Position numbers and translations under genes: made by a program. This document shows, piece by piece, positions 1 through 5,899 of a DNA stretch of 7,118 nucleotides. Numbering within the stretch: the first letter of the stretch is position 1; each line of letters starts with the position of its first letter. Below the pieces are notes generated by a model. That model saw only the letters and a list, made by a program, of their open reading frames with translations, was not told the origin of the DNA and searched no databases. Source of the DNA: Thermodesulfobacteriaceae bacterium (GTDB lineage Bacteria > Desulfobacterota > Thermodesulfobacteria > Thermodesulfobacteriales > Thermodesulfobacteriaceae); contig WGAR01000041.1 in the NCBI GenBank assembly GCA_015494725.1, positions 1-7,118 on the forward strand. Direction: 5' to 3'.

Positions 1-201
1 ATCGAGGAAAGATCTTCCGAGGAGGTTCATTTTTGCGCCGGAAAGCGCATTACCCCCCGGGGCGTTTCGGCGGTAAATCCGGCCTTTGATGTGACGCCGG
101 CCTCGCTCATCACCGCCATCATCACCGAAAAGGGGGTCCTCCATCCCCCTTATTCCCAAAATATTCCGGCGGTACTCTCCGGTGAAACTCAAGCTTCCTG
201 A
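1..201 (+). CDS. mtnA: S-methyl-5-thioribose-1-phosphate isomerase, C-terminal end (partial)
   Basis: Only the last 66 codons are present; the gene enters from the left edge in frame 1 and stops at a TGA (199-201). The visible tail contains the typical C-terminal MtnA block 'VNPAFDVTPASLITAIITE' followed by KGVLHPPY, which closes the eIF2B-like fold of this family. MtnA isomerises methylthioribose-1-phosphate to methylthioribulose-1-phosphate in methionine salvage, recycling the methylthioadenosine left by polyamine synthesis. The rex start codon lies inside the last codons of mtnA (20-base overlap), so the two genes are very probably co-transcribed. Related eIF2B-like sugar-phosphate isomerases could share parts of this tail, but the NPAFDVTP block fits MtnA well. 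Confidence 0.87.
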   Translation: MEERSSEEVHFCAGKRITPRGVSAVNPAFDVTPASLITAIITEKGVLHPPYSQNIPAVLSGETQAS

Positions 202-823
202 GATCACCGTTTATCGTCTGGCCCTCTATTTGAGGGTGCTGGAGAGGCTTTCCCGGGAGGGACGTGAGCTGGTGCGCAGCGAGGAGCTGGCCCGGCTCTG
301 CGGGGTCTCCCCGGCCCAGCTCCGCAAGGACTTAAGCTTCGTGGGCACCTTCGGGGTGCGGGGGGTGGGGTATCAGGTCCGTTCCCTGGAGAGGGAACTC
401 AAACGCATCCTGGGGCGCGACCGCATCTGGCACCTGGCCCTTGCCGGTCTCAACGAACTGGGCAAGGCCCTCCTGGCCGAAAGAAGGCTTCAGGAGAAGG
501 GGTTCCGGTTCGTGGCCGCCTTCGACTGGCGGGAGGAATGGATCGGAAAGGTCATTCACGAGGTCTATGTGTATTCCCTGGAGCAAATGCCTTATCTGGT
601 CAAGGAATCGGAGATCGAGATCGGGGTCATCACCCTGGCCGGGGAGAAGGCCCGGGAGATGGTCCAGGCCCTTTCCCGGTCCGGGATCAGGGCCATCCTC
701 AATCTGGGCCCCGAACCCCTTGAAAACCCCCGTCCTGACCTCATCTTTCGTCATGCGGACCTCACCCTATCCTTTGATCTGGTGAGTTTCGCCCTGAGTT
801 CGGGTTATGGCTCGGTTCGTTGA
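182..823 (+). CDS. rex: Redox-sensing transcriptional repressor Rex, with atypical NAD-binding motif
   Basis: The protein has 213 residues, the usual Rex length. Rex is a cytoplasmic dimeric repressor that leaves DNA when NADH rises. Residues about 8-66 form the winged-helix DNA-binding domain; the stretch 'SPAQLRKDLSFVGTFGVRG' followed by VGYQV is a family hallmark. Residues about 82-200 form the Rossmann domain, with the acidic end of strand 2 at D115 in 'AAFD', and 'ILNLGPEPLENP' matches the conserved ILNFxPxxLxVP segment. The dinucleotide loop reads G89-L-N91-E-L-G94, so the middle glycine of GxGxxG is Asn. The usual 'VPA' turn is LAGEK here. The GTG start at 182 gives the normal N-terminus; no clear Shine-Dalgarno precedes it, which suggests coupling to mtnA. 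It overlaps obg by 17 bases. The family assignment is secure, but normal NADH sensing is doubtful. Confidence 0.9.
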   Translation: MKLKLPEITVYRLALYLRVLERLSREGRELVRSEELARLCGVSPAQLRKDLSFVGTFGVRGVGYQVRSLERELKRILGRDRIWHLALAGLNELGKALLAERRLQEKGFRFVAAFDWREEWIGKVIHEVYVYSLEQMPYLVKESEIEIGVITLAGEKAREMVQALSRSGIRAILNLGPEPLENPRPDLIFRHADLTLSFDLVSFALSSGYGSVR

Positions 824-1826
824 TCAGGTAAAGATTCATGTAAAGGCCGGGGACGGGGGGCACGGTTGCGTGAGCTTCCGCCGGGAGAAGTATGTGCCCC
901 GCGGGGGTCCCGACGGAGGCGACGGCGGCCGGGGCGGGGATGTCATCCTGGTGGCGGATCCCCAGCTTCACACCCTTTACGATTTCTATCACCGGGTGCA
1001 TTTTCGGGCCGAAAACGGCCGCCCGGGTATGGGCAAGAAGATGACCGGCCGCGACGGGGAGGACCTCATCCTGCGGGTTCCGGTGGGCACGGTGGTACGC
1101 GACGCCGAAACCGGGGAGGTACTGGGCGATCTGGTAAGACCCGGCCAGCGCCTCATCGTGGCCCGGGGCGGGAAGGGTGGCCGGGGGAACGCCCGGTTCG
1201 CCACCCCCACCAACCAGGCCCCCCGGTACGCGGAGCCGGGCCGCCCGGGGGAGGAACGCTGGCTCATCCTGGAACTCAAGCTCATCGCCGATGTAGGGCT
1301 GGTAGGGCTTCCCAACGCCGGAAAATCCACCCTCCTTTCCCGTATCTCCGCGGCCCGACCCAAGATCGCCGACTACCCCTTCACCACCCTTCAGCCCAAC
1401 CTGGGGGTGGTGGCGCTTTCGGACGAGCGCACCTTCGTGGTGGCCGATCTTCCGGGCCTCATCGAGGGGGCTCACCGGGGAGTGGGCCTGGGGCTGGATT
1501 TTCTCCGGCATGTGGAGCGCACCCGGGTCCTCCTTCAGGTAATAGACGCCTCCTCGGAGGATCCCCTGCGGGACTTTGAAATCATCGAAAAGGAGATGGC
1601 CCATTACCAGCCCGAGCTTCTGAAAAAGCCCCGGGCCGTGGCCCTGAACAAGATCGACCTTATCCCGGATCGAAATCTGCTCCGGCCGGTAAAGGAAACC
1701 CTGGAAAGAAAGGGGCATCCGGTCTATCTTATCTCCGCAGCCACCGGGGAAGGGTTGAGGGATCTCTTGGAGGGGCTGTGGAGGCTTCTCCTGCACGGCC
1801 ATGAGGCTCTGAACCATGGATCGTAA
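807..1826 (+). CDS. obg: Obg/CgtA family ribosome-associated GTPase
   Basis: The protein has 339 residues. Residues 1-158 are the glycine-rich Obg domain, with the signature series GDGGHG, SFRREKYVPRGGPDGGDGG and GRGG. Residues about 160-330 are the G domain: P-loop G167-LPNAGKST, switch region PFTTLQPNLG, Walker B/G3 D214-LPG followed by LIEGAHRGVGLG, G4 N281-KID and G5 S310-AA. There is no C-terminal OCT domain, so this is the short form found in many bacteria. Obg proteins bind the 50S subunit and act in late ribosome assembly and stress control. The ATG at 807 gives the canonical MARFVDQVKI start; it lies inside rex, and its own Shine-Dalgarno is weak, so it probably relies on translational coupling. 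It overlaps proB by 11 bases. Obg beside proB is a common arrangement in bacteria of this group. Confidence 0.96.
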   Translation: MARFVDQVKIHVKAGDGGHGCVSFRREKYVPRGGPDGGDGGRGGDVILVADPQLHTLYDFYHRVHFRAENGRPGMGKKMTGRDGEDLILRVPVGTVVRDAETGEVLGDLVRPGQRLIVARGGKGGRGNARFATPTNQAPRYAEPGRPGEERWLILELKLIADVGLVGLPNAGKSTLLSRISAARPKIADYPFTTLQPNLGVVALSDERTFVVADLPGLIEGAHRGVGLGLDFLRHVERTRVLLQVIDASSEDPLRDFEIIEKEMAHYQPELLKKPRAVALNKIDLIPDRNLLRPVKETLERKGHPVYLISAATGEGLRDLLEGLWRLLLHGHEALNHGS

Positions 1827-2943
1827 GGAATATCTGGAACGGGCCAAACGACTGGTCATCAAAGTGGGAAGCGCGGTGGTGGCGGACGAGGGGGGACTGT
1901 CGCGGCCGGTGGTGGAGGGCCTGGCCGCGGAAATCTCCCGTTTCATGCGCCAGGGATATGAGATCGTTCTGGTCTCCTCCGGAGCCATTGCCTGCGGGCG
2001 GAAAAAGCTTGAGATCCCGGACCGGCTCTTTTCCCTTCCGGAAAAACAGGCCCTGGCCGCCGCCGGGCAGAGCACCCTCATCCAGGCCTACGAGGAGGCC
2101 TTTTCCGCCTACGCCCAGCCGGTGGCCCAGATCCTCCTCACCCGGGAGGACCTGGAGGACCGCCGGCGTTACCTCAATGCCCGCAACACCCTTCAGGTCC
2201 TGCTCCGCTGGCGGGTGCTCCCCATCGTGAACGAAAACGACACCGTGGCCGTGGAGGAGATCCAGTTCGGAGACAACGACATCCTGGCTGCCCTGGTGGT
2301 GGGGCTGGTGGAGGCCGATCTTCTCATCTGTCTCTCCGAAGCCGATGGTCTTTACGAAAGGGATCCCCGCGAGGATCCTTCGGCCCGGAGGCTTCCGGTG
2401 GTGGAGAGGATCACCCCCGAGGTGGAGGCCATGGCCGGAAAACGCCCGGGACGCTTCGGGCGGGGAGGGATGCTTTCCAAACTCCGGGCTGCAAGAATGG
2501 TAACCTCCCTGGGGGTGCCCATGCTCCTTGCCTCCGGACGCACGCCCCTCATCCTGGAACGGATCTTTGCCGGGGAGGATGTGGGGACCTTCTTCCTGCC
2601 CCAGAGCCGCAGGCTTTCCTCGCGCAAGTTCTGGATCGCTCATCTCCAGCCCGAGGGTCGCCTGGTGCTGGATCCGGGGGCGGTGAAGGCCCTCCAGGAG
2701 GGGGGCAAGAGCCTTCTTCCGGCGGGAATCCGGGCGGTGGAAGGCGAATTCGAACAGGGGGCCTGTGTGGAATGTGTGGATGAGCACGGACGAGCCGTGG
2801 CCCGGGGGCTCACCAACTACGATTCCCGTCAGCTGCGCTGCATCCTGGGGGTGCATACCTGTGAGATAGAGTCCCGGCTGGGGTTCAGCGGAAAGGAAGA
2901 GGTCATCCATCGGGACAACCTGGTGCTCATCACCGAGGATTAG
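1816..2943 (+). CDS. proB: Glutamate 5-kinase (amino-acid kinase domain plus PUA domain)
   Basis: The protein has 375 residues, full length for the two-domain form. It phosphorylates L-glutamate to glutamyl-5-phosphate, the first step of proline synthesis. The kinase domain shows VIKVGSAVV (residues 14-22), VSSGAI (53-58), VNENDTVAVEEIQFGDND (138-155) for glutamate binding, and ADGLYERDP. The PUA domain runs from about residue 280 and includes GIRAVEGEFEQG and GLTNYDS. Two ATP-contact motifs are unusual: the normal Thr-Asp before xxGLY is S174-E175, and the GTGGM loop is GRGGM (215-219), although the loop lysine (K222) remains. The ATG at 1816 has a GAGG 9 bases upstream, inside the obg tail. 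The next step, proA, does not follow here; a cold-shock gene does. The identification is firm. Confidence 0.95.
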   Translation: MDRKEYLERAKRLVIKVGSAVVADEGGLSRPVVEGLAAEISRFMRQGYEIVLVSSGAIACGRKKLEIPDRLFSLPEKQALAAAGQSTLIQAYEEAFSAYAQPVAQILLTREDLEDRRRYLNARNTLQVLLRWRVLPIVNENDTVAVEEIQFGDNDILAALVVGLVEADLLICLSEADGLYERDPREDPSARRLPVVERITPEVEAMAGKRPGRFGRGGMLSKLRAARMVTSLGVPMLLASGRTPLILERIFAGEDVGTFFLPQSRRLSSRKFWIAHLQPEGRLVLDPGAVKALQEGGKSLLPAGIRAVEGEFEQGACVECVDEHGRAVARGLTNYDSRQLRCILGVHTCEIESRLGFSGKEEVIHRDNLVLITED

Positions 2944-2948
2944 GGGCC

Positions 2949-2977
2949 TTTACTTTTCGGAAACGGGGTGTTAGGCT
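2949..2977 (+). promoter_or_regulatory. Candidate sigma-70 promoter for the cold-shock gene
   Basis: TTTACT (2949-2954) and TAGGCT (2972-2977) are separated by 17 bases. The match to consensus is 4/6 and 3/6, so this is weak. It sits in the only gap between proB and the cold-shock gene and would give a leader of about 30 bases ending in a strong Shine-Dalgarno. Read-through from the proB operon is the alternative. Confidence 0.35.
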
Positions 2978-2995
2978 GCCCTGAGAATCAAATTT

Positions 2996-3004
2996 TAAGG
3001 AGGT
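2996..3004 (+). promoter_or_regulatory. Perfect 9-base Shine-Dalgarno of the cold-shock gene
   Basis: TAAGGAGGT is fully complementary to the usual 16S rRNA 3' end and lies 9 bases before the ATG at 3014. It is the strongest ribosome-binding site in the window and fixes the start of the cold-shock gene. It fits a highly translated protein. Confidence 0.85.
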
Positions 3005-3013
3005 TTAAGTAAC

Positions 3014-3217
3014 ATGGTTACAGGAACGGTGAAGTGGTTCGACGAGAAGAAGGGTTACGGGTTCATCTCGCGGGACGATGGTGGAGACGTGTTTGTGCAC
3101 TACTCCGCCATCCAGATGGAAGGTTTCAAAACCCTTCGGGAGGGCCAGAAGGTGGAATTCGAGGTCACGCAGAGCCCGAAGGGCGAACAGGCGAGTAACG
3201 TTCGGGTGATTGACTAA
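3014..3217 (+). CDS. csp: Cold-shock domain protein (CspA family)
   Basis: The protein has 67 residues and is a single cold-shock domain. The RNA-binding motifs are intact: K13-GYGFI (RNP1) and V26-FVHY (RNP2), with W8 and F9 in VKWFDEKKG and the usual C-terminal QASNVRVID. CSPs bind single-stranded RNA and DNA and act as RNA chaperones; in thermophiles they are often constitutive rather than cold-induced. The RNP2 motif ends in Tyr (VFVHY) where many family members have Phe (VFVHF), a mild variant. The gene stands alone between proB and a strong terminator, which suggests a short abundant mRNA. No long structured 5' leader of the E. coli cspA type fits in the 70-base upstream gap. Confidence 0.97.
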   Translation: MVTGTVKWFDEKKGYGFISRDDGGDVFVHYSAIQMEGFKTLREGQKVEFEVTQSPKGEQASNVRVID

Positions 3218-3242
3218 TCACGCTCCGGCCCTGAAAACTCGA

Positions 3243-3270
3243 GGCCCGCTTCGGCGGGCCTTTTTTATTT
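3243..3270 (+). terminator. Rho-independent terminator after the cold-shock gene
   Basis: A perfect 7-bp GC stem (GGCCCGC/GCGGGCC, 3243-3260) is closed by a C(TTCG)G tetraloop, which is exceptionally stable in RNA, and is followed by TTTTTTATTT. It lies 25 bases after the cold-shock stop codon. On the other strand the hairpin comes directly after the stop of the convergent membrane-protein gene (3269). It may also stop that operon, although the T-tract on that side is shorter (TTTT) and offset by four to five bases. Confidence 0.95.
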
Positions 3271-3682
3271 AGGAAGAAAGTCCCTTCAGGAAAAAACGGC
3301 TGGAAAAGAAGAGGGAAAGCCCCATCCAGAGATAGAGACCCCCCAGGTAGTCCCTGGGAAGGGGCAACCTCCTGAGAAGGATGCCCAGGGCGATCATGGC
3401 CAGGGCCAGGAGATACTGTTTGCCGGGTTGAAAGGATAAAAGGGAGCTCCTTTCCGGGAGACAGCGGATATGGTTGAGGGTCCTCTGTACGGTCCGGGTC
3501 AGGATACGGGAGGAAAAGACCAGGGCCAGCGGAAGGCTCAGGATCAGAAGGCCCAGCAGTTCTTTAGGGCCACCCCGATACCAGATCCAGAGAAGCCCCC
3601 GCAGACTGAGGCCCAGGCCCACCGCCAGCCACAGCCCTCCGGCCACCAGGGGGAGATAACGTTTAGATACCCGCATGGCCAC
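3269..3682 (-). CDS. Small membrane protein of unknown function, four predicted helices
   Basis: I do not recognise this 137-residue protein. It is strongly hydrophobic, with probable membrane helices near residues 10-33, 41-59, 88-104 and 110-132, and a basic loop (about 60-87, with R/H/K and a single Cys) between the second and third. No catalytic motif is visible. The start is GTG at 3682: AAAGGAGG (3696-3689) ends 6 bases before it, whereas the ATG two codons later is 12 bases away. The first codons overlap the end of the upstream ttuA-type gene by 20 bases and its ribosome site lies within that gene, so translation is probably coupled. It is the last gene of the minus-strand operon. Intact reading frame, strong ribosome site and operon position support a real gene. 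Confidence 0.72.
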   Translation of the reverse strand: MAMRVSKRYLPLVAGGLWLAVGLGLSLRGLLWIWYRGGPKELLGLLILSLPLALVFSSRILTRTVQRTLNHIRCLPERSSLLSFQPGKQYLLALAMIALGILLRRLPLPRDYLGGLYLWMGLSLFFSSRFFLKGLSS

Positions 3683-4601
3683 GAAATTCCTCCTTTAAAC
3701 GACACAAAAGGCAGGGACTGGAAACCGCCGGTTCCCCGCAGCGTTCACAGGTGAGGAGTTCCCGATCCATAAACTCCTCCCGGTGTTCGGCGAAAAGGGG
3801 AAAGGCCCGGCGCAGATAATCCAGATAAAACCGCAATTTGGTGCCCGGGGAACGTTCCTCCAGCTCATCCATGATCTGGGCGTAAAAGGGCCGGGTAGCC
3901 TCCTCGGAAAGGGGACAGCTCTCGGCCAGATAGGGGAGTTTCTGGATCTCCGCGTAAAGTCGGATCTCCCGAACCGAATGGCGGCAGAGAGGTTTGGCCT
4001 TGCGTACGAATCCGTGTTCCGCCGGCAGCACCGGATATTTACGGGCCAGGTATTTCAGGTTCCAGTGCAGGAGGTTCCCCAGAAGGGAGGAGGCCTCATC
4101 GTCCAGGTTGTGTCCGGTAACGATTACCGAATACCCCAGGCGCTTGGCCAGATGATTGAGGTACTGGCGTTTCACCGTGCCGCAGAGGGAACAGTATTTT
4201 CGGGTCTTCCGGCGCAGATCCGGAACGGAAAACCCCAGTTCCGCCGGCATATCGACGATGTGTAAGGGACGGTTCAGGCGCCGGGCCATGGCCTCCACCG
4301 CCCGCCGCGAAAGAAGGGAAAAGGAGTTCTCCTCGATCCCCAGATAGACAAAAATCCCGTCAGCCTCGTATCCAAGGGAAACCAGGGCCTTCCACAGACT
4401 CAAACTGTCCTTCCCGCCGGAGACCGCCACCAGGATTCTGTCCTTGCGGGTGAACATCCGGAAGGATCGGATGGTGCGCTCCAGATAACGTTCGAACCAG
4501 GACACGAAGTGTTCCTGACACAGGGGAAGGCGGTGAGCCGGGAGATAGATTCGGGCCGGCGTATTCTTTTTTTCGTTCCGACAGAGGCGACACCGAGCCA
4601 T
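3663..4601 (-). CDS. ttuA: TtuA/TtcA-family tRNA 2-thiouridine synthetase
   Basis: The protein has 312 residues. TtuA makes 2-thiouridine at tRNA position 54 in thermophiles, stabilising tRNA; it adenylates the uridine and takes sulfur from the ubiquitin-like carrier TtuB. Features in order: an N-terminal zinc site (C4xxC7, C28xxH31), the ATP-pyrophosphatase P-loop SGGKDS (61-66), a CSLCG motif (C137, C140) that with C229 would ligate the Fe-S cluster, TGHNLDDEA (162-170), LLGNLLHW, ERSPGTK (249-255), and a C-terminal zinc site (C285xxC288, C297xxC300). The full set of ligands is intact. The ATG at 4601 follows the TAG of the upstream gene directly, and a GGAGG at 4614-4610 lies 8 bases away inside that gene. 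TtcA/CTU1-like relatives that modify position 32 or 34 are the alternative; the two zinc sites and the SPGTK motif favour TtuA. Confidence 0.88.
   Translation of the reverse strand: MARCRLCRNEKKNTPARIYLPAHRLPLCQEHFVSWFERYLERTIRSFRMFTRKDRILVAVSGGKDSLSLWKALVSLGYEADGIFVYLGIEENSFSLLSRRAVEAMARRLNRPLHIVDMPAELGFSVPDLRRKTRKYCSLCGTVKRQYLNHLAKRLGYSVIVTGHNLDDEASSLLGNLLHWNLKYLARKYPVLPAEHGFVRKAKPLCRHSVREIRLYAEIQKLPYLAESCPLSEEATRPFYAQIMDELEERSPGTKLRFYLDYLRRAFPLFAEHREEFMDRELLTCERCGEPAVSSPCLLCRLKEEFRGHAGI
3689..3696 (-). promoter_or_regulatory. Shine-Dalgarno deciding the GTG start of the small membrane protein
   Basis: AAAGGAGG on the minus strand lies inside the last codons of the ttuA-type gene. It is 6 bases from the GTG at 3682 and 12 bases from the ATG at 3676. 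Spacing favours GTG, though both starts are in the same frame and differ by only two residues. Confidence 0.7.
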
Positions 4602-5750
4602 CTATAGGTCCTCCAGGGTTCGATCCAGACGCGTTTCCCAGTCTTTAAACAAAAAATAGGCCTTTTTCAAGCTGGGAGGTTCCGGAGGCGAGGGGGGAAG
4701 GACCCCCTGAAAGGGACCCACCACTTCCCCGACCCGCACGGCCTTTCTTCCCCGGGTGGGCAGTATCCCTTCTTCGGTAACCACCACCAGGCCGCGAACC
4801 TCCAGTTCCTCGAGTACGGTCTCCACCTCCCGGGGGGAGACCCGGAGATGGTGGGAAAGATCGGAGAGGGCGAGCGGAGCCGAGCCGTCCTCCATAGCCT
4901 GGGTGAGCTCGAGCATCACCGCTACCGCCAGGAGGGGCAGAGGGACCTGATAGCCGTTGCCCAGCCAGTCTTTTTCCTCGTAAACCGCCGCGGCTTCGGC
5001 TCCGAAAAGGGTTACCGCCCAGGAAAGGAAGAGCCAGAGCAGAAAAAGTGGAAAGGCGGATAGCGAACCGTAAAGCTTGGAGTAGGTTACGGCCTTGCTG
5101 GTATAAAAGGTATAGAGATAACCCGAGATCAACCAGAGGACGCCGGCCACCCCGCCGCCGAAAAGGGCCGCCCGGACCTGGATCCGCCGATGGGGGAGAT
5201 AAAAATAGAGCCCGGCAAAGAAGATGATCACCGTGAGCACATAAATGAGTTTCAAAAGGAGGGTGGCCAGGAATTTCTGGGTATAATGGGAGAGATAAAA
5301 GGCTCCGGCCGGAGGGAGCAACAGAAGGATGGGGCCCATGGTAAGGATCATCCAGTAAGCGGTAACCTTCTGCAGGATGCTGCGCCCCTTGCGAACCCGA
5401 AAGATTCGATTGAGCACCCCTTCGGTCTGCATCAGAAGCCCCACGATCATGGTCAGAAATATAAGCATACTGGCCTTGCCCAGAGGGGCCTGCTGGGCCT
5501 TGGAGAGAAGGCGAAAGAGGGTCTCCTGCACCGTATCTATGGCCGCGGGGTTAAGGAAGCGGGAGAGCAGCTCCTCGGATTTCTCCAGGACATCCTCGGC
5601 CTGGATGAAGAGCCGGGCAATGGCAAAGGCCAGGGTCAGAAGAGGCACCAGGGAAAAGATGGTGGTATAGGTAAGGGCCTGGGCCTCGGTGGAACAATGG
5701 TCTTCCCAGTATCTGCGCCAGACCCTTTTCCAGAAAACGATACCTAACAT
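4602..5750 (-). CDS. yihY: YihY/BrkB-family inner-membrane protein with C-terminal winged-helix-like domain
   Basis: The protein has 382 residues. Six hydrophobic segments lie near residues 27-48, 93-112, 128-153, 163-186, 192-216 and 228-250. Family marks are ALTYTTIFSLVPLL (25-38), TEGVLNRIFRVRKG (109-122), the Y-x-x-LYGSLSAFPLFLLWL block and GAEAAAVYEE. The family was once misnamed ribonuclease BN; its role is unsettled, with transport or envelope functions proposed. Residues about 265-345 look like a soluble winged-helix fold (LSDLSHHLRVSPREVETVLEEL, then a VRGLVV strand), followed by a proline-rich linker and a charged tail. The ATG at 5750 is the only plausible start before the first helix. 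It has no Shine-Dalgarno and lies about 2 bases after the predicted transcription start. It is the first gene of a three-gene operon. Confidence 0.9.
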   Translation of the reverse strand: MLGIVFWKRVWRRYWEDHCSTEAQALTYTTIFSLVPLLTLAFAIARLFIQAEDVLEKSEELLSRFLNPAAIDTVQETLFRLLSKAQQAPLGKASMLIFLTMIVGLLMQTEGVLNRIFRVRKGRSILQKVTAYWMILTMGPILLLLPPAGAFYLSHYTQKFLATLLLKLIYVLTVIIFFAGLYFYLPHRRIQVRAALFGGGVAGVLWLISGYLYTFYTSKAVTYSKLYGSLSAFPLFLLWLFLSWAVTLFGAEAAAVYEEKDWLGNGYQVPLPLLAVAVMLELTQAMEDGSAPLALSDLSHHLRVSPREVETVLEELEVRGLVVVTEEGILPTRGRKAVRVGEVVGPFQGVLPPSPPEPPSLKKAYFLFKDWETRLDRTLEDL

Positions 5751-5758
5751 AACGGGTT

Positions 5759-5787
5759 ATCATAAAATTGGCCCCTTATCTTGACAA
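5759..5787 (-). promoter_or_regulatory. Sigma-70-type promoter of the yihY-ttuA operon
   Basis: On the minus strand, TTGTCA (5787-5782) and TATGAT (5764-5759) are 17 bases apart, a 5/6 match to each consensus box. The predicted start of transcription is near 5752, two bases before the ATG at 5750, so the mRNA would be essentially leaderless. The -35 box overlaps that of the divergent tRNA promoter. Confidence 0.75.
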
Positions 5788-5791
5788 GATA
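5777..5791. repeat. 15-bp perfect palindrome centred on both -35 boxes (possible operator)
   Basis: TATCTTGACAAGATA is two 7-bp arms around a single A at 5784. Its core provides TTGACA for the plus-strand tRNA promoter and TTGTCA for the minus-strand yihY promoter. Symmetry alone may reflect the overlap of two -35 boxes, which explains the inner 7 to 9 bases but not the outer TAT/ATA. It does not resemble the usual Rex operator (TTGTGAA-type half sites). Confidence 0.6.
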
Positions 5792-5809
5792 CCGGTTAAT
5801 GGATATAGG
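5781..5809 (+). promoter_or_regulatory. Sigma-70-type promoter of tRNA-Pro
   Basis: TTGACA (5781-5786, perfect) and TATAGG (5804-5809, 4/6) are 17 bases apart. Transcription should start near 5816, leaving about a 7-base leader before the tRNA at 5823, as is typical for tRNA genes. The same promoter may also serve the speD-like and speE genes downstream. Confidence 0.75.
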
Positions 5810-5822
5810 TTTGCCGTAGGTT

Positions 5823-5899
5823 CGGGACGTAGCGCAGCCTGGCAGCGCACCCGCTTGGGGTGTGGGGGGTCGGCGGTTCAAATCCGCCCGTCCCGACCA
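5823..5899 (+). tRNA. tRNA-Pro, anticodon GGG
   Basis: The 77-base sequence folds as a complete cloverleaf. The acceptor stem CGGGACG (5823-5829) pairs with CGTCCCG (5889-5895). The D stem GCGC/GCGC (5832-5835, 5845-5848) has a GG in its loop. The anticodon stem CCCGC/GTGGG (5850-5854, 5862-5866) contains one G-T pair and carries loop TTGGGGT with anticodon GGG at 5857-5859. The variable loop has 5 bases, and the T stem GGCGG/CCGCC holds TTCAAAT. The discriminator is A and the CCA is encoded (5897-5899). C1-G72 is the pair expected for bacterial tRNA-Pro. With G34 it reads CCC and CCU codons. A run of six T follows the CCA directly without a dedicated hairpin, so termination there is uncertain. 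Confidence 0.97.

Noticed and set aside
762..2081. Long antisense open frame (439 codons) opposite obg and proB
   Set aside because: It is a GC-rich shadow frame: its product is low-complexity, rich in Gly/Pro/His, matches no family and lies opposite two certain genes.
1729..2910. Antisense open frame (393 codons) opposite proB
   Set aside because: Same reason: mirror of a high-GC3 gene, with no family motif and no ribosome site of note.
5551..5763. Minus-strand frame beginning at ATG 5763, upstream of the yihY-family start
   Set aside because: It is out of frame with the membrane protein, has no ribosome site, and its ATG lies within the -10 box itself.
5777..5791. Palindrome as a Rex operator
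   Set aside because: The half sites (TATCTTG/CAAGATA, 1-base centre) do not match the TTGTGAA-type Rex half sites or their spacing.
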